Positions 34,984 to 48,349 are shown, counted from the first letter of the stretch. The stretch: 64,000 nucleotides of DNA from Helianthus annuus (GCF_002127325.2 NC_035436.2:109391591-109455590); one strand, 5' to 3'. Program-made: numbers and translations. The notes: a model not told the origin generated them from the sequence alone.

Positions 34984-37647
34984 TGTGACAACCCTCACTA
35001 AACCAGGTATCCGTACGATTTAATTAATAATTAATTACTGCTTAATTACTGTGCTTAACTGAAATTGCCGACGAACTGCTACTTGATTTCTAGTACTTGT
35101 ATATTCCTGCATCATACTTTGATTTCCGTCACTACTTTATTTACAAGTTGAACCTTAGTGACAAACATGATGCACTAAAAGCACAGTAGCATTTGAACGG
35201 ATAACCTATTGAACATGCTGATAAAGCCAGCATCAGGCAGACACTGCCTCTAAGGGCCTGTATAAGCCAGAAATAGTTGACTACACCCATAGTGTGTGTA
35301 GGGATACAAGGGTTGTAGAATTGCGTCTCTAAGAATAAGATATAATGATTGGATGTGCCTAAAACGTACTCTAAGCACAAAACACAACACTTTTATTAAC
35401 ATACTAGCTTCTGGCTAGCTAATAAAGTGCCAAAACATGAGGAAATATTCCTGACACTTTGCAGAATAAGATGTGTCGCTAAAAATATTATTTACGGCGC
35501 TTAAAAGCTTACTTAAGCACTTTAACGGATTACAATCCAACCGAACAACCGGACTATACCCGGAACATGAAAATATTGCCATAAGTATTATTGGTCTTTT
35601 TCTGAGCCAGTTAGGGTCCCTGATTACCCTAACACCCGTATTATAACACATCATACAACTAACGGAGTTAACCCCTAAAGTTAACCTACTTAACGTAACT
35701 AAGCCCCAACTACACACTTGAAATCGAACCATAGGACCCCCCCCCCCCCTGGGCCGGTTCTATCCCCATGTAACTAGGTTGGTACTATTTGATTATAATA
35801 ATATACTTTGTCTCAAATCAAGAGGACATATTAACCAAGGGATTAAGGCATTTGATTTGTCTATAAATACAAGACTTAACACATGGGATTATCACTCACC
35901 ACAACTCACAATCACTCTCTCTCCCTTGCCCTCCCAACTCTCGGCCGAACTCCCCTCTTGTTACCCATCCATTGTTGAGTCTTGTTCAATCCATTCCAAG
36001 CATACACAAGCCTTTCGGGTCACGTATTAGGAGCTTTGGAGCAAACGGAAGTGGAAGGACCTCGTTACTTAGCTTTTATCCACATCGTTTTCGCCTAGAT
36101 TCTTCCCTAGCCCCGAGCTAGAGGTATAATGTTTAAAACTCATTCTAGAGCATATCTAAGGTGGTTAATAAGATTTATAACGGTTAAAAGTCGGAAACAT
36201 GCAGTTTGAATCTCTAAAGTTTACTAAAAATGCAAGTGTTGTTGGATAAAAGATCATAAGTTGTGTAAAAGTTGTAGGGTTTGAATATGGTGATTGTTGA
36301 GGCCCGATCTACGTTGTGGTGGCTCGGATCATCGTTTAACCCGACTTTGTTAAGATCATGAATCTTGACATAAGCTTGTTTCTATCGGTACAAGGGTTAA
36401 AAGGTGAAACTCTACCACACGAGAAACATGAACTTGTGTAAAAGTATTTTTACTTGTAGAATAGTATTTAAAACTAGCGGATCTACGTATGTACAAGTGG
36501 TATTTTCATAGAACCAAGTGTCGAGAAAATCATGTTTTATAAAAGTCGGATGACACACTAACAAATATGATTTTTACAAACTACAAGTGTATAAACACCT
36601 GTGAAATGAAAGATCCGACAAAGTAACAATTTTTATAAAAGTTGTCGGGAAGTTGTAAAGGATGATTTATTCTAAAAACGAGGTTTTTACAAAATTTAGT
36701 TACTTTACACATAGATCCACAAAATATAACGGGATCTACACTATAGTTTTCGGAAAAACCACAAGTTCATGTGATTATGCGATTTTACATACTTGTCGAT
36801 TAGTTTGATGTGTTGGAAATTGATTGGTTGATTTAAAGAAGTGTTGAAATGATTTTGTAAAAGAAAATGATACGCTTGAAAGCGTGGCCACCTCCAGTTA
36901 CAGGGGAAACTCTGGCGAAATTTTTCTAAAAATATAACACTTAGAAATATTTGCAAGTGTTAGGATTATTTTTTGATATATTTCAAAATATATTTCGCCA
37001 CGACTTTATTTACAAATAATCGGAGGTGGGATTTTCACAAAACTAAACGTGATAAATATATATTTGGTAAATATATTTTTCACAACACTGTTTATGATTA
37101 TTTTGTGAAAATATACAAATATTATTTTTAGAGTAAAAATAATATTTACAAGCATTGTAAAATCCAAAATAATACGAACGCTTACACGACGAACATATAA
37201 GTTACACCGGTATTTATTATTACCACTTAATCGTTAAAACGTAACTTACGCATTATACGAAAATATTCATGAACGCGTATTTTGTCGACGCATTATTTTG
37301 GAATATTATGTGAAGTGAAAATATAATATTTTTGAGAAAAATATTTATATTTTGGAAGTAGAAGTAAAAAAAATATATTAAGTGGGACTTAATGATATAA
37401 TACAAACGCACATGTATTAAATCCCCCATCCTTGGGAAGGATATTAATTACCAAATACATGCAAGATATAAACACGAAATAGTTGTCTAACTATTTCCCA
37501 AAAATCTAAACTATAAAGCTAAAGCACGGCCATCCGTCTAATAGAATTAGCACATGTAGGTCGTTGCACAGCTGCCGGACATTCGGAGTATTTGGTATAG
37601 CGACGCACTGACTGTGAGTTCATGTCCCCCTTTTCTCTTAACTGTTT
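34984..37647 (+). repeat. G: plus-oriented 5' part of an H-family LTR
   Basis: It starts TGTGACAACCC and is colinear with the H 3' LTR read from 40964 downward. Comparing three stretches of 105, 79 and 71 codons gives 2, 2 and 1 amino-acid differences, so identity is around 98-99%. It stops at ACTGTTT (37647), where it is fused to the truncated inner end of the H LTR. Poly-C tract near 35740. Confidence 0.88.
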
Positions 37648-40600
37648 ATGCAAGATCATCCATTAAAATAAAAATATCAAAACATTGTCTTAACGGGTTA
37701 ACACCCTATCAACCATAAACTTGTCCCACAAACATTACAACCCTAAACATAACATAGACATGATTCGAGGACTGTGACTTGTCCAGGAAAGAGTCACATT
37801 CCCCAAACGCTGGATGACCTCGGTGACTAATGCAGCGGAAAACATGCCATACCGTGCCAGATCTTTAATTCCCTGAAATACATGTAAGTTGAAAAATCAA
37901 CAATAATGTTGAGCGAGTTCATGCGAAAGTGAGTAAATAAACCATTGTATTTATCCAAAAATCCTGGTATGTAGCAAATAAGGAAAAAGAGATCACCAAT
38001 GGTTTGCAAGGCCATTGACATGTGTGAAGTGCAAGTAGGAAGACTCAAACCTAGCGGATTTATGCGTCGGGCACTAAGTCACCCCGAGGTCCGTTATGCT
38101 GGACCTGGGGCTGGGCTCGCTACACCCAGATAGATCTACCGCTCTTGTCCCTCGGTCCTACTATGAGGATTAATGGCCTCAAGTTTCCGCCTACCCACTC
38201 ACATGATCTTAAGTAACAAACCTCCTTACGCTAACCATACCATGTATAAAGTATTCATAATCAATGTAACATGTATTTCACCCCCGCAGTTTAGAAAACT
38301 GAAAACAGTTAAGAGAAAAGGGGGACATGAACTCACAGTCAGTGCGTCGCTATAACAAATACTCCGAATGTCCGGCAGCTGTGCAACGACCTACATGTGC
38401 TAATTCTATTAGACGGATGGCCGTGCTTTAGCTTTATAGTTTAGATTTTTGGGAAATAGTTAGACAACTATTTCGTGTTTATATCTTGCATGTATTTGGT
38501 AATTAATATCCTTCCCAAGGATGGGGGATTTAATACATGTGCGTTTGTATTATATCATTAAGTCCCACTTAATATATTTTTTTTACTTCTACTTCCAAAA
38601 TATAAATATTTTTCTCAAAAATATTATATTTTCACTTCACATAATAATCCAAAATAATGCGTCGACAAAATACGCGTTCATGAATATTTTCGTATAATGC
38701 GTAAGTTACGTTTTAACGATTAAGTGGTAATAATAATTACCGGTGTAACTTATATGTTCGTCGTGTAAGCGTTCGTATTATTTTGGATTTTACAATGCTT
38801 GTAAATATTATTTTTACTCTAAAAATAATATTTGTATATTTTCACAAAATAATCATAAACAGTGTTGTGAAAAATATATTTACCAAATATATATTTATCA
38901 CGTTTAGTTTTGTGAAAATCCCACCTCCGATTATTTGTAAATAAAGTCGTGGCGAAATATATTTTGAAATATATCAAAAATAATCCTAACACTTGCAAAT
39001 ATTTCTAAGTGTTATATTTTTAGAAAAATTTCGCCAGAGTTTCCCCTATAACTGGAGGTGGCCACGCTTTCAAGCGTATCATTTTCTTTTACAAAATCAT
39101 TTCAACACTTCTTTAAATCAACCAATCAATTTCCAACACATCAAACTAATCGACAAGTATGTAAAATCGCATAATCACATGAACTTGTGGTTTTTCCGAA
39201 AACTATAGTGTAGATCCCGTTATATTTTGTGGATCTATGTGTAAAGTAACTAAATTTTGTAAAAACCTCGTTTTTAGAATAAATCATCCTTTACAACTTC
39301 CCGACAACTTTTATAAAAATTGTTACTTTGTCGGATCTTTCGTTTCACAGGTGTTTATACACTTGTAGTTTGTAAAAATCATATTTGTTAGTGTGTCATC
39401 CGACTTTTATAAAACATGATTTTCTCGACACTTGGTTCTACGAAAATACCACTTGTACATACGTAGATCCGCTAGTTTTAAATACTATTTTACAAGTAAA
39501 AATACTTTTACACAAGTTCATGTTTCTCGTGTGGTAGAGTTTCACCTTTTAACCCCTGTACCGATAGAAACAAGCTTATGTCAAGATTCATGATCTTAAC
39601 AAAGTAGGGTTAAACGATGATCCGAGCCACCACAACGTAGATCGGGCCTCAACAATCACCATATTCAAACCCTACAACTTTTACACAACTTATGATCTTT
39701 TATCCAACAACACTTGCAATTTTAGTAAACTATAGAGATTCAAAATGCATGTTTCCGACTTTTAACGGTTATAAATCTTATTAACCACCTTAGATATGCT
39801 CGAGAATGAGTTTTAAACATTATACCTCTAGCTCGGGGCTAGGGAAGAATCTAGGCGAAAACGATGTGGATAAAAGCTAAGTAACGAGGTCCTTCCACTT
39901 CCGTTTGCTCCGAAGCTCCTAATACGTGACCCGAAAGGCTTGTGTATGCTTGGAATGGATTGAACAAGACTCGACAATGGATGGGTAACAAGAGGGGAGT
40001 TCGGCCGAGAGTTGGGAGGGCAAGGGAGAGAGAGTGATTGTGAGTTGTGGTGAGTGATAATCCCGTGTGTTAAGTCTTGTATTTATAGACAAATCAAATG
40101 CCTTAATCCCTTGGTTAATATGTCCTCTTGATTTGAGACAAAGTATATTATTATAATCAAAATAGTACCAACCTAGTTACATGGGGATAGAACCGGCCCA
40201 GGGGGGGGGGGTCGTATGGTTCGATTTCAAGTGTGTAGTTGGGGCTTAGTTACGTTAAGTAGGTTAACTTTAGGGGTTAACTCCGTTAGTTGTATGATAT
40301 GTTATAATACGGGTGTTAGGGTAATCAGGGACCCTAACTGGCTCAGAAAAAGACCAATAATACTTATGGCAATATTTTCATGTTCCGGGTATAGTCCGGT
40401 TGTTCGGTTGGATTGTAATCCGTTAAAGTGCTTAAGTAAGCTTTTAAGCGTCGTAAATAATATTTTTAGCGACACATCTTATTCTGCAAAGTGTCAGGAA
40501 TATTTCCTCATGTTTTGGCACTTTATTAGTTAGCCAGAGGCTAGTATGTTAATAAAAGTGTTGTGTTTTGTGCTTAGAGTACGTTTTAGGCACATCCAAT

Positions 40601-40964
40601 CATTATATCTTATTCCTAGAGACGCAATTCTACAACCCTTGTATCCCTACACACACTATGGGTGTAGTCAAATATTTCTGGCTCATACAGGCCCTTAGAG
40701 GCAGCGTCTGCCTGAGGCTGGCTTTATCAGCATGTTCAATAGGTTATCCGTTCAAATGCTACTGTGCTTTTAGTGCATCATGTTTGTCACTAAGGTTCAA
40801 CTTGTAAATAAAGTAGTGACGGAAATCAAAGTATGATGCAGGAATATACAAGTACTAGAAATCAAGTAGCAGTTCGTCGGCAATTTCAGTTAAGCACAGT
40901 AATTAAGCAGTAATTAATTATTAATTAAATCGTACGGATACCTGGTTTAGTGAGGGTTGTCACA
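37648..40964 (-). repeat. 3' LTR of H (inner end truncated)
   Basis: On the minus strand it runs from TGTGACAACCC (40964) to ...GATCTTGCAT. The missing end is seen at 48350-48440. Positions 38301-40964 are the inverted partner of G; 37648-38300 is the single-copy centre. A 10-bp hairpin lies at 38082-38110 (AGGTCC/GGACCT extended by CCCC/GGGG across one bulged base), at the LTR position where other Tekay LTRs carry hairpin arrays. Confidence 0.88.
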
Positions 40965-41001
40965 TTCTCCCCCCGTTAGAAAAATTTCGTCCCGAAATTT
41001 T
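40965..41001 (-). other. PPT and 3'-end hairpin of H
   Basis: On the minus strand a perfect hairpin with stem AAAATTTCG/CGAAATTTT and loop GGA (41001-40981) is followed by AACGGGGGGAGAA and then TGTGACAAC. The hairpin overlaps the end of the pol region. A, B and C have the same hairpin type in two copies. Confidence 0.82.
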
Positions 41002-44000
41002 AAGTTCTGCTTGTAGAAGCAGGGTTCTCAGGAAATAAGTGGGGGTATTTCTCTTTCATTCGGTCCTCACGCTCCCAGGTGAATTCAGGACCATGTCTCT
41101 CATTCCAACGAACTTTGACGAGCTTGACACTGCTCCGGCGGGTCTTGTTTACTTTCCAGTCCGTGACCTCAACAGGTTCTTCAACGAAGTGGAGCGTGTC
41201 GTCAACGTGAATTTCGTCGGTAGGAATGGCAACGGCATCTTGAGTTGGACTTTTCTTTAGATTGGATACATGAAATGTATCGTGAACACCATTTAGTTCG
41301 GCAGGTAGGTCCAACTTGTATGCTACTAACCCGATTCTCTCCAAGATCTTGAATGGTCCAATATACCTCGGGTTCAACTTTCCACGTTTCCCAAAGCGTG
41401 CCACACCCTTCCAGGGTGATACCTTCAACAAAACCATCTCACCAACCTTAAACTCTAGAGGTTTCCTGCTTCGATCCGCGTAGGCTTTCTGCCTGTCACG
41501 AGCCGCACTGATGCGGTCCCGTATCTGTGCGATCTTATCTGTGGTTTCCTGTACCATTTCAGGACCAACCAATTGTCTATCACCTGCGTCAGCCCAACAA
41601 AGCGGTGATCTGCACTTGCGCCCATATAAAGCTTCGAATGGCGCGGCACCAATACTGGTGTGGTAGCTGTTGTTGTATGAAAACTCAACCAAAGGCAAAT
41701 GCTTATCCCAGCTACCGCCCAAATCCATCACACATGCTCTCAGCATGTCTTCTAACGTCTGAATCGTCCGCTCGCTTTGACCGTCGGTCTGCGGGTGAAA
41801 AGCTGTGCTCAGATTCAACTTGGAGCCAAAAGCTTCCTGGAAGGATTGCCATATCCTTGACACGAACCTTCCGTCTCTATCCGAGATAATCGAGAGAGGT
41901 ACTCCATGGCGTGTAACAATCTCTCTCATGTAAATTTCAGCCAGTTTGCTCGTATTATCCTTCTCTCGGATAGGTAGGAAGTGTGCTGACTTCGTTAAAC
42001 GGTCCACTATTACCCAAATAGTGTCATGGCCTATTGGCGTTCTTGGCAACTTCGTAATAAAATCCATAGAGATTTGTTCCCACTTCCATTTGGGAATCTC
42101 TGGTTGCTGCAGAAGTCCCGAAGGCTTCTGGTATTCCGCCTTAACCTTGGCGCATGTTAAACATTTGCTCACATAAACAGCAACATCGCCTTTCATCCTA
42201 GGCCACCAATAGTAATCTTTAAGATCCTGGTACATCTTATCCGCTCCAGGGTGGATAGAGTACCGTGATTTGTGAGCTTCATCAAAAATAACCTTCCTTA
42301 AACCACCAAACAGAGGAACCCAAATCCTTTTCTCAAAACACAACGTTCCTTCCCTGTTTGGTACCAATAACTTCTCCATCCCACGGAGATACTCTTCTTC
42401 AAGGTTTCTTTCCTTGAGAGCTTCTTTCTGCGCGGCACGAATGCGCAGAGGAAAGTTGGTTTGAGTAACCATCTCCAAAGCCCTAACCCTTATAGGCTTG
42501 ATTCTCTCTTTTCGACTTAGGGCATCGGCGACCACATTCGCCTTCCCTGGGTGATACTTTATCTCACAGTCGTAGTTGTTCAGCAACTCGACCCATCGTC
42601 TTTGCCTCATGTTCAACTCCTTCTGGTTGAATATGTGCTAGAGGCTCTTGTGATCGGTGAAGATCGTACACTTCATACCATAAAGGTAGTGTCTCCAGAT
42701 CTTCAAAGCGAAAACCACTGCGCCAAGCTCCAAATCGTGCGTGGTATAATTCTTTTCGTGCACTTTCAGTTGGCGTGACGCGTAGGCAATAACCTTTTGG
42801 CGTTGCATCAACACACAACCCAATCCTTGACGCGAAGCATCGCAGTATACCACGAAATCATCTGTACCTTCTGGTAGAGCTAAGATTGGCGCGTTACAAA
42901 GCTTATCTTTCAATATCTGAAATGCTTCCTCCTGTTTAATTCCCCAATCAAACTTCTTATCCTTCTGCATGAGGAGTGTCAATGGTTGAGCGATCTTTGA
43001 AAAGTTCTCGATGAACCTTCGATAATAGCCAGCCAAACCCAAGAATTGCCGAATCTGGGTTGGCGTCTTTGGCGTTTCCCAATCATTGATCGCTTCGATC
43101 TAGGTGGGATCCACGTGGATTCCATCTCCGTTCACCACGTGCCCAAGGAATTGCACTTCCCTTAGCCAAAACTCGCACTTAGAGAATTTGGCGTACAACT
43201 GTTCTTTCTTTAGCAGCTCCAGAATGGCTCTAAGATGCTGCTCGTGTTCAGCCTTCGTCTTTGAATAAATCAAAATATCATCGATGAATACGATCACGAA
43301 CTTATCCAAGTACGGCTTGCAAACCCGATTCATCAAATCCATGAACACGGCAGGTGCGTTTGTCAGACCAAACGGCATAACGAGAAACTCGTAGTGTCCA
43401 TATCGAGTTCTGAAGGCTGTCTTTGGGATACTCTCCTCCTGTATCCGTAGCTGATGGTATCCAGATCGAAGATCGATCTTTGAGTAAAAGCTTGAACCTT
43501 GAAGCTGGTCGAATAGATCATCGATCCTTGGCAGGGGATACCTATTCTTGATCGTTAGCTTGTTTAACTCTCTGTAGTCAATGCACATACGGAAACTACC
43601 GTCCTTCTTCTTCACAAACAAAACTGGAGCTCCCCAAGGCGAGAAGCTTGGTCGGATAAACCCCTTATCGAGCAACTCCTGAAGTTGTGTTGACAGTTCC
43701 TGCATCTCAGACGGAGCAAGTCTATATGGTGCCTTAGCCACAGGCGCGGCGCCTGGAACTAAGTCTATGCGGAACTCCACTTGCCTCTGAGGCGGCAATC
43801 CAGGCAAGTCTTCAGGAAAGACTTCTGGATATTCCCTTATGACAGGGATGTCTTCGATCTTCGTCTCAGCAGCCTTTTTATCCACAATGTGTGCTAGAAA
43901 AGCAACACATCCTTTCTGCAAACACTTTCTCGCTTTCAGGCAGCTAATCATCCTTAACGGCGTCTCACGCTTCTCCCCATGAACCACAATGGTCTCACCA

Positions 44001-45704
44001 TCATCGTTTGGGATACGAATAATCTTCTCGTGACAAACTATCTCGGCCTTGTTACTCGATAACCAATCCATCCCTACTACCACGTCGAAGCTTCCCAACT
44101 GGACTGGTAGTAGATCCAGAGCGAACTCACGCTCTCCCAATTCGATTACGCAACCTCGAATCACTTCGTTAGCCTCTACTAACTTCCCATTCGCTAATTC
44201 GATCGAGTATGGAATATCTAATTTACTAGCGGCTAAACCAAGCATATTCTTAAATTCTAGCGATACGAAGCTGTAATCGGCACCAGTATCAAACAAAATG
44301 GATGCATAGCGTTGGTTTACAGGGAACGTACCAGTGACAACATTGGGATCCTGGCGTGCTTCCCTGGCTTCCATGTTAAAAACTCTTCCGCGTGCTTGGT
44401 TTAATTCTGGGCAATTCCTTTTGTAATGCCCAACATCACCGCAGTTAAAACATCCGGGCCTCTGCCCGTTCCCACCATTGTTTCCCGCTTGGTTGTTTCC
44501 CTGATTTCGATTCATGGCGCCCGCTTGGTTAGCATGATTGGCACGGTTTCCATCACCTCCCTGGTTTCCTTGTGGGCGGTTCCCAGCACCACCACGGTTG
44601 TTCCTATTCCCATATCCTCCTTGGCCTCCCCGGCCAGCAGTGGCCCAACAAGTCTCCTTCAGGTGGCCAGCCTTCCCACATGCTTCACAAACCTTTAACC
44701 CACAACGACCAGAGTGATGTCGTTGGCATGAGTTGCACTTGGGTTGTGCACCCATATATCCCTTACTTTTCTTTCTTCCACCAGCTGTATCTTGAGCTGG
44801 CGCATTCGATTCCCCTTTCTTAACCACCATCCCGGTGCCCTGCTTGAAATTTGAAAACTTCCTCTTGTTTCCTCCAGATGACTCCACATGAGTCTCCTTT
44901 TTCTTGGGCTCAGCTTCATCAAACTTGTTCAAACGAATCGCCTCCTCCGTAAGAGCCACACTCAAATCAATGGCTTCAGTGATAGTTGCAGGTTTGGAGG
45001 AGGTCACCATACTGATGATTTGAGGAGCTAATCCCCAAATGAAGCGTTCAATTCTCTTGAACTCAGGTGTAACCATGTAGGGTACCACATGCGACAAGTC
45101 GTGGAACCTCTGAACATACTCTGCTATCTTAGGACCCTCCATTTTTAGATGCCAGAACTCGGTCTCCAACCTCTGAATTTCAGCGCGAGAACAGTACTTC
45201 TTGCGCATGAGTTCTTTCAGCTCGGTCCACGTCAGTGCGTAAGCAGCTGCTTCGCCAAGTGTTTGGACTTGTAGATTCCACCATGATAGGGCTCCATCCA
45301 AAAATAGCCCTGAGATGTAAGTGACTTGTTGATCCAGCGCGCATTTGCTCATGCGAAGTACGGATTCTGTTTTCTCAGCCCAGCGGACAAAAGCAACAGC
45401 ACCTCCGGTGCCATCAAAGTTTACGGGCTTGCAGTCCAAGAACAGTTTGTAGGTGCACCCTGCACATACATTATAACGCATGATTGGCATTAGCACTTTT
45501 GCTAAGGATATCCATTTAGGTCATGGTATGTCTTAACGACTTAGGGTTACCATGAGGCGGATTGTTGTTGTTGCCCGTGTTGCCAGAGTTGCTTCCACTC
45601 ATCCCTCCTTGAGAGGCAGCGTATTGAGCAATAGCAGCAGCAATGACTTGCTGTAGTTCGTCCTGAGTCGTAGGCATTGGCTGAGGTTGACGTCTTGGCG
45701 GCAT
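41000..45704 (-). pseudogene. gag-pol of H, nearly intact, two nonsense codons
   Basis: Exon 1 (45704-45551) starts MPPRRQPQPMPT; exon 2 starts at 45459. Domains in order: gag capsid ([18 protein letters not shown], about 45440 down to 44900), zinc knuckles ([28 protein letters not shown]), protease DTGAD (about 44290), RT ([10 protein letters not shown] about 43270), RNase H ([10 protein letters not shown] about 42840), integrase HHCC and DDE ([28 protein letters not shown]), chromodomain (VEEPVEVTD to TWERED, about 41150-41050). In-frame TAG at about 43100-43098 (after HVDP plus one residue) and at about 42640 (after TDHKSL). Catalytic residues that I can check are present. As it stands the copy cannot make full-length pol. 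Confidence 0.9.
45460..45550 (-). other. Predicted 91-nt intron in H gag
   Basis: Donor GTAACC at 45550, acceptor TATGTGCAG ending 45460. Splicing joins CCTCATG to GGTGCACC in phase 1 and continues the gag frame. Unspliced, the exon 1 frame stops at 45516-45518. Confidence 0.7.
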
Positions 45705-46235
45705 CTTCTAAAGATGTGTACGTCGGTCAGGCCATAATAACGCGTACGTATATAGTAATAGTAATAGCACATAACATCTCATCTTATCAATACTTCACAA
45801 ATACTAATCACACAACATCCCATGTCACAAATTATTCACACAACATCCCATGTTACAAATATTATACACACAACATCCCATGTTACAAAAATATACACAC
45901 AACATCCCATGTTACAAAAATATACACACAACATCCCATGTCATAAAAATGTAAATAAGAAATCAAGCGAATCAAATATGATGAGAATACTGCGATTGCC
46001 TATATATCGAGACCACAACGTAAGTGTATCAGTACATCATTGTGTCATACATACATCAATCAACTAGGGGCTACATCACCCCTGTCCAAAAGCTATATCA
46101 AATCAGTGTCAAATACAACAAGTACATCAAGTATGTGTCAAAAGTCAGTATCATCATGTAGTCTCCAAAATGCTATGCAACCAAAAGCAATCGCGGTCCT
46201 CTCACCAACGTCTACACGAGCCATACTGATGAGCT
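45705..46235 (-). repeat. Spacer upstream of H gag with 30-bp tandem repeats
   Basis: Between the extra ORF and gag exon 1. Five copies of a unit of about 30 bp (core ACAACATCCCATG, plus strand) span about 45811-45948. No supported gene. Confidence 0.75.
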
Positions 46236-47789
46236 CTATACAGATGGCGGCGGAGGAGGGGGAAAGTAAGTGTAAAGCAAGCGGCGTAGCTGAAGCCAGT
46301 CCTCCTCCATAGCCTGCTGAGTGCGAATGACAGAGGCAACCTGCTGCTCTAGTGTAAAGAGACGAGCAGCAAAATCTGGGGGTAATGATCGGTATGGCTG
46401 AAGAGGGGAGTGTATCTGACCATGGCATGAACATGGTGGCAGCTGAGCTCTCTCGAGCTCCTGGAGACGCTGCGTGTGTGACTCGTGCTGATGAACGAAG
46501 GACATCAAAACGTCCTCTATAGTGTGTCCCACATGAAACGGATGGTATGGATCAGTAGGTGGCATGGCTGGTGGTGTCGACCAAAGCAAAGGCTCACTGG
46601 TGGCGTCAAATGGTGCCACATGAAAAGGTGAAGTAGAGGGTGGAACAGATGACATCTGGGGCATGAAGGGAATAGACATCGGTACGTGCCCAAAAGGATG
46701 GGCTGAAGAGCCCTCTCCAGGCCTCGCTGGAGGTACGAACTGAGGAACCTGAAAAGTAAAATCAATAGGTCGTGTAACAGGGATCTGAGGGGGCAAAGGT
46801 GGAACGTCCTCGTCAGCAGGTATCCAACCGTTCTGAGCATCCTCATCGGGTGGATCCATGTGGTCAGCAAATAGTGCGTGCTCAGGCTCAAGTGGAACAG
46901 GATCAAATGGAGCAATGACAGGATCAACGGGTGCAATATGATCAACAGGATGGTCAACAGGGATATCAGCAACCAAAGGTGGATCAACAACAGGATCATC
47001 GGCAATAACATGATCACCAACTAACAAAGGAACATCATCAACAGGAAGATCGCCAACAGGCGGGTCAGCTATAATGGGCTCAACAGGAACGCCAGCATGT
47101 ACCAGGTCATGCTCATGCATAGGATCTAGAGCAGCTGCCTGCTCAGGAGCCAAGGCAGGCTCAGGGTCATCAAAAGCCATATCAAAGTCGAACTCAGGAT
47201 CAATAGGGTCAACGGGATCAGCGGGATCCTCCATGGGCTGGTCCATCGGGATATACTCAATGTCGTGATCCGGGTCAAATCCCGGAGGAAAGACGGGATC
47301 AGAATCCTCTATGTCGTCATGCTCGAATGCAAAGCTCGGAATAGGTGCAGCTGAGGATGCCTGGTCAGGATCCGAGTCGTGTGCAAAGTGCTGTGCGCTC
47401 ACCTCGTGAGAAGGTGCGGATGCCACAGACTCAAAGGAGTCTGGGACCGGTGAATGTGCGGGTGAGTCCTCAGCAGGGGCGTCAGCGATCATCAGAAGAT
47501 CGCCAGCGGGAAGAAGGGCTGCATCCGGAATCTCATCCTCAATAGGCTCGTCCTCAAACAAATCGATATCGCCGTCAGCCTCGGCGTCGAGCAGCAAGTC
47601 ATATGCGGGATAGACGGCTAAAGGAATAGGAGCCGGAATCACAACTAGGGGTAAGTACTCAGCAGGGGGCCATCCGCAGGCTCATCAGCACCCTCGGGTA
47701 GTGCGAAGGGCTGGAAGTCGTCGTCATCAGATACAATAGGTAGGGGTCCAGTGGTGTCCGAGTCACCTGTGCCTGGTGAGTCGATGTGT
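46236..47789 (-). pseudogene. Additional sense ORF upstream of gag in H: acidic, proline-rich protein
   Basis: The minus strand has an open frame of 468 codons ending at 46236, very rich in Asp, Pro, Ala and Glu (many DPVDP, DDPEPALAPE-like stretches). The C-terminal part has a possible short coiled coil (FVHQHESHTQRLQELERAQ) and ends in a proline run. There is no ATG at its 5' end: an upstream frame carrying SDDDDFQPFALPEG runs from about 47789 and overlaps it, so a one-base frameshift near 47650-47680 broke a longer ORF. That upstream frame begins right after a CTACAG acceptor-like site (47795-47790), so an exon further 5' is likely. I recognise no domain. It is not part of standard gag-pol; plant LTR elements with extra ORFs are known, but the function is unknown. 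Confidence 0.6.
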
Positions 47790-48334
47790 CTGTAGCACAA
47801 GCACAAATATGCACAAATAATCAGTCATACAATCAGGTAATCACATAAGTCACCAAGTAAAATATCACATAATTCTCTTAGTCCCACTAGCTTCCCAGCC
47901 TCCCAGACTGCTTTTCCTAATCCCACTAGCCAATTTTCCCAGCCCCCCAGACTGCTCTTCCTAGTCCCACTAGCCTCCCAGTCTCTCAGACTGACTCCCT
48001 AGTCCCACTAGTCAATTCTCCCAGCCTCCCAGACTGACTCCCTAGTCCCACTAGTCAATTCTCCCAGCCTCCCAGACTGACTCCCTAGTCCTACTAGACA
48101 ACTACCTCGATCCATTAGATCGAGCCTCGGCCTCCCAGACCGAGCCTCAGTCTCCCAGACCGAGCCTCAGCCTCCCAGACTGAGCCTAAAAATAATAAAT
48201 AAAATGCGCTCAACATTTGTTTATAAAAAGGTTTTGGATCTGGACTTAAGTGGTATGCAGTAAAAATGTTTTCGTGAGAGCCCTAGTGATCATAGTCTAG
48301 ACTCGAGAAGGAATCCTAGTTCGCTATGATCAGA
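47790..48334 (-). repeat. H leader with tandem repeats
   Basis: From about 47876 to 48190 there are tandem CT-rich repeats: units of about 43 bp containing CCCACTAG and CCTCCCAGACTG, then four units of 20 bp with CGAGCCT and CTCCCAGAC. No supported gene. The region lies between the primer site and the extra ORF. Confidence 0.8.
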
Positions 48335-48346
48335 GCTCTGATACCA
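48335..48346 (-). other. Primer binding site of H (tRNA-iMet)
   Basis: The minus strand reads TGGTATCAGAGC three bases after the LTR end GTGTGACA (48350). It sets the minus orientation of H. Confidence 0.92.
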
Positions 48347-48349
48347 AGC

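Noticed and set aside
40216..40533. 105-codon ORF present in both inverted arms of G/H (also 35415-35732)
   Set aside because: It is the same LTR sequence seen twice; it has no recognisable domain, and its presence in both arms only reflects the inverted repeat.
34984..40964. Integrase-mediated autointegration as the cause of the inverted LTR
   Set aside because: Autointegration joins an LTR CA end to an internal site; here the inner junction is within the LTR on both sides, so break repair or template switching fits better.
47074..47268. Plus-strand ORF rich in Gly and Ser, opposite the extra ORF of H
   Set aside because: It is the antisense shadow of the Asp/Pro/Ala-rich minus-strand frame; the composition follows directly from the complementary codons.
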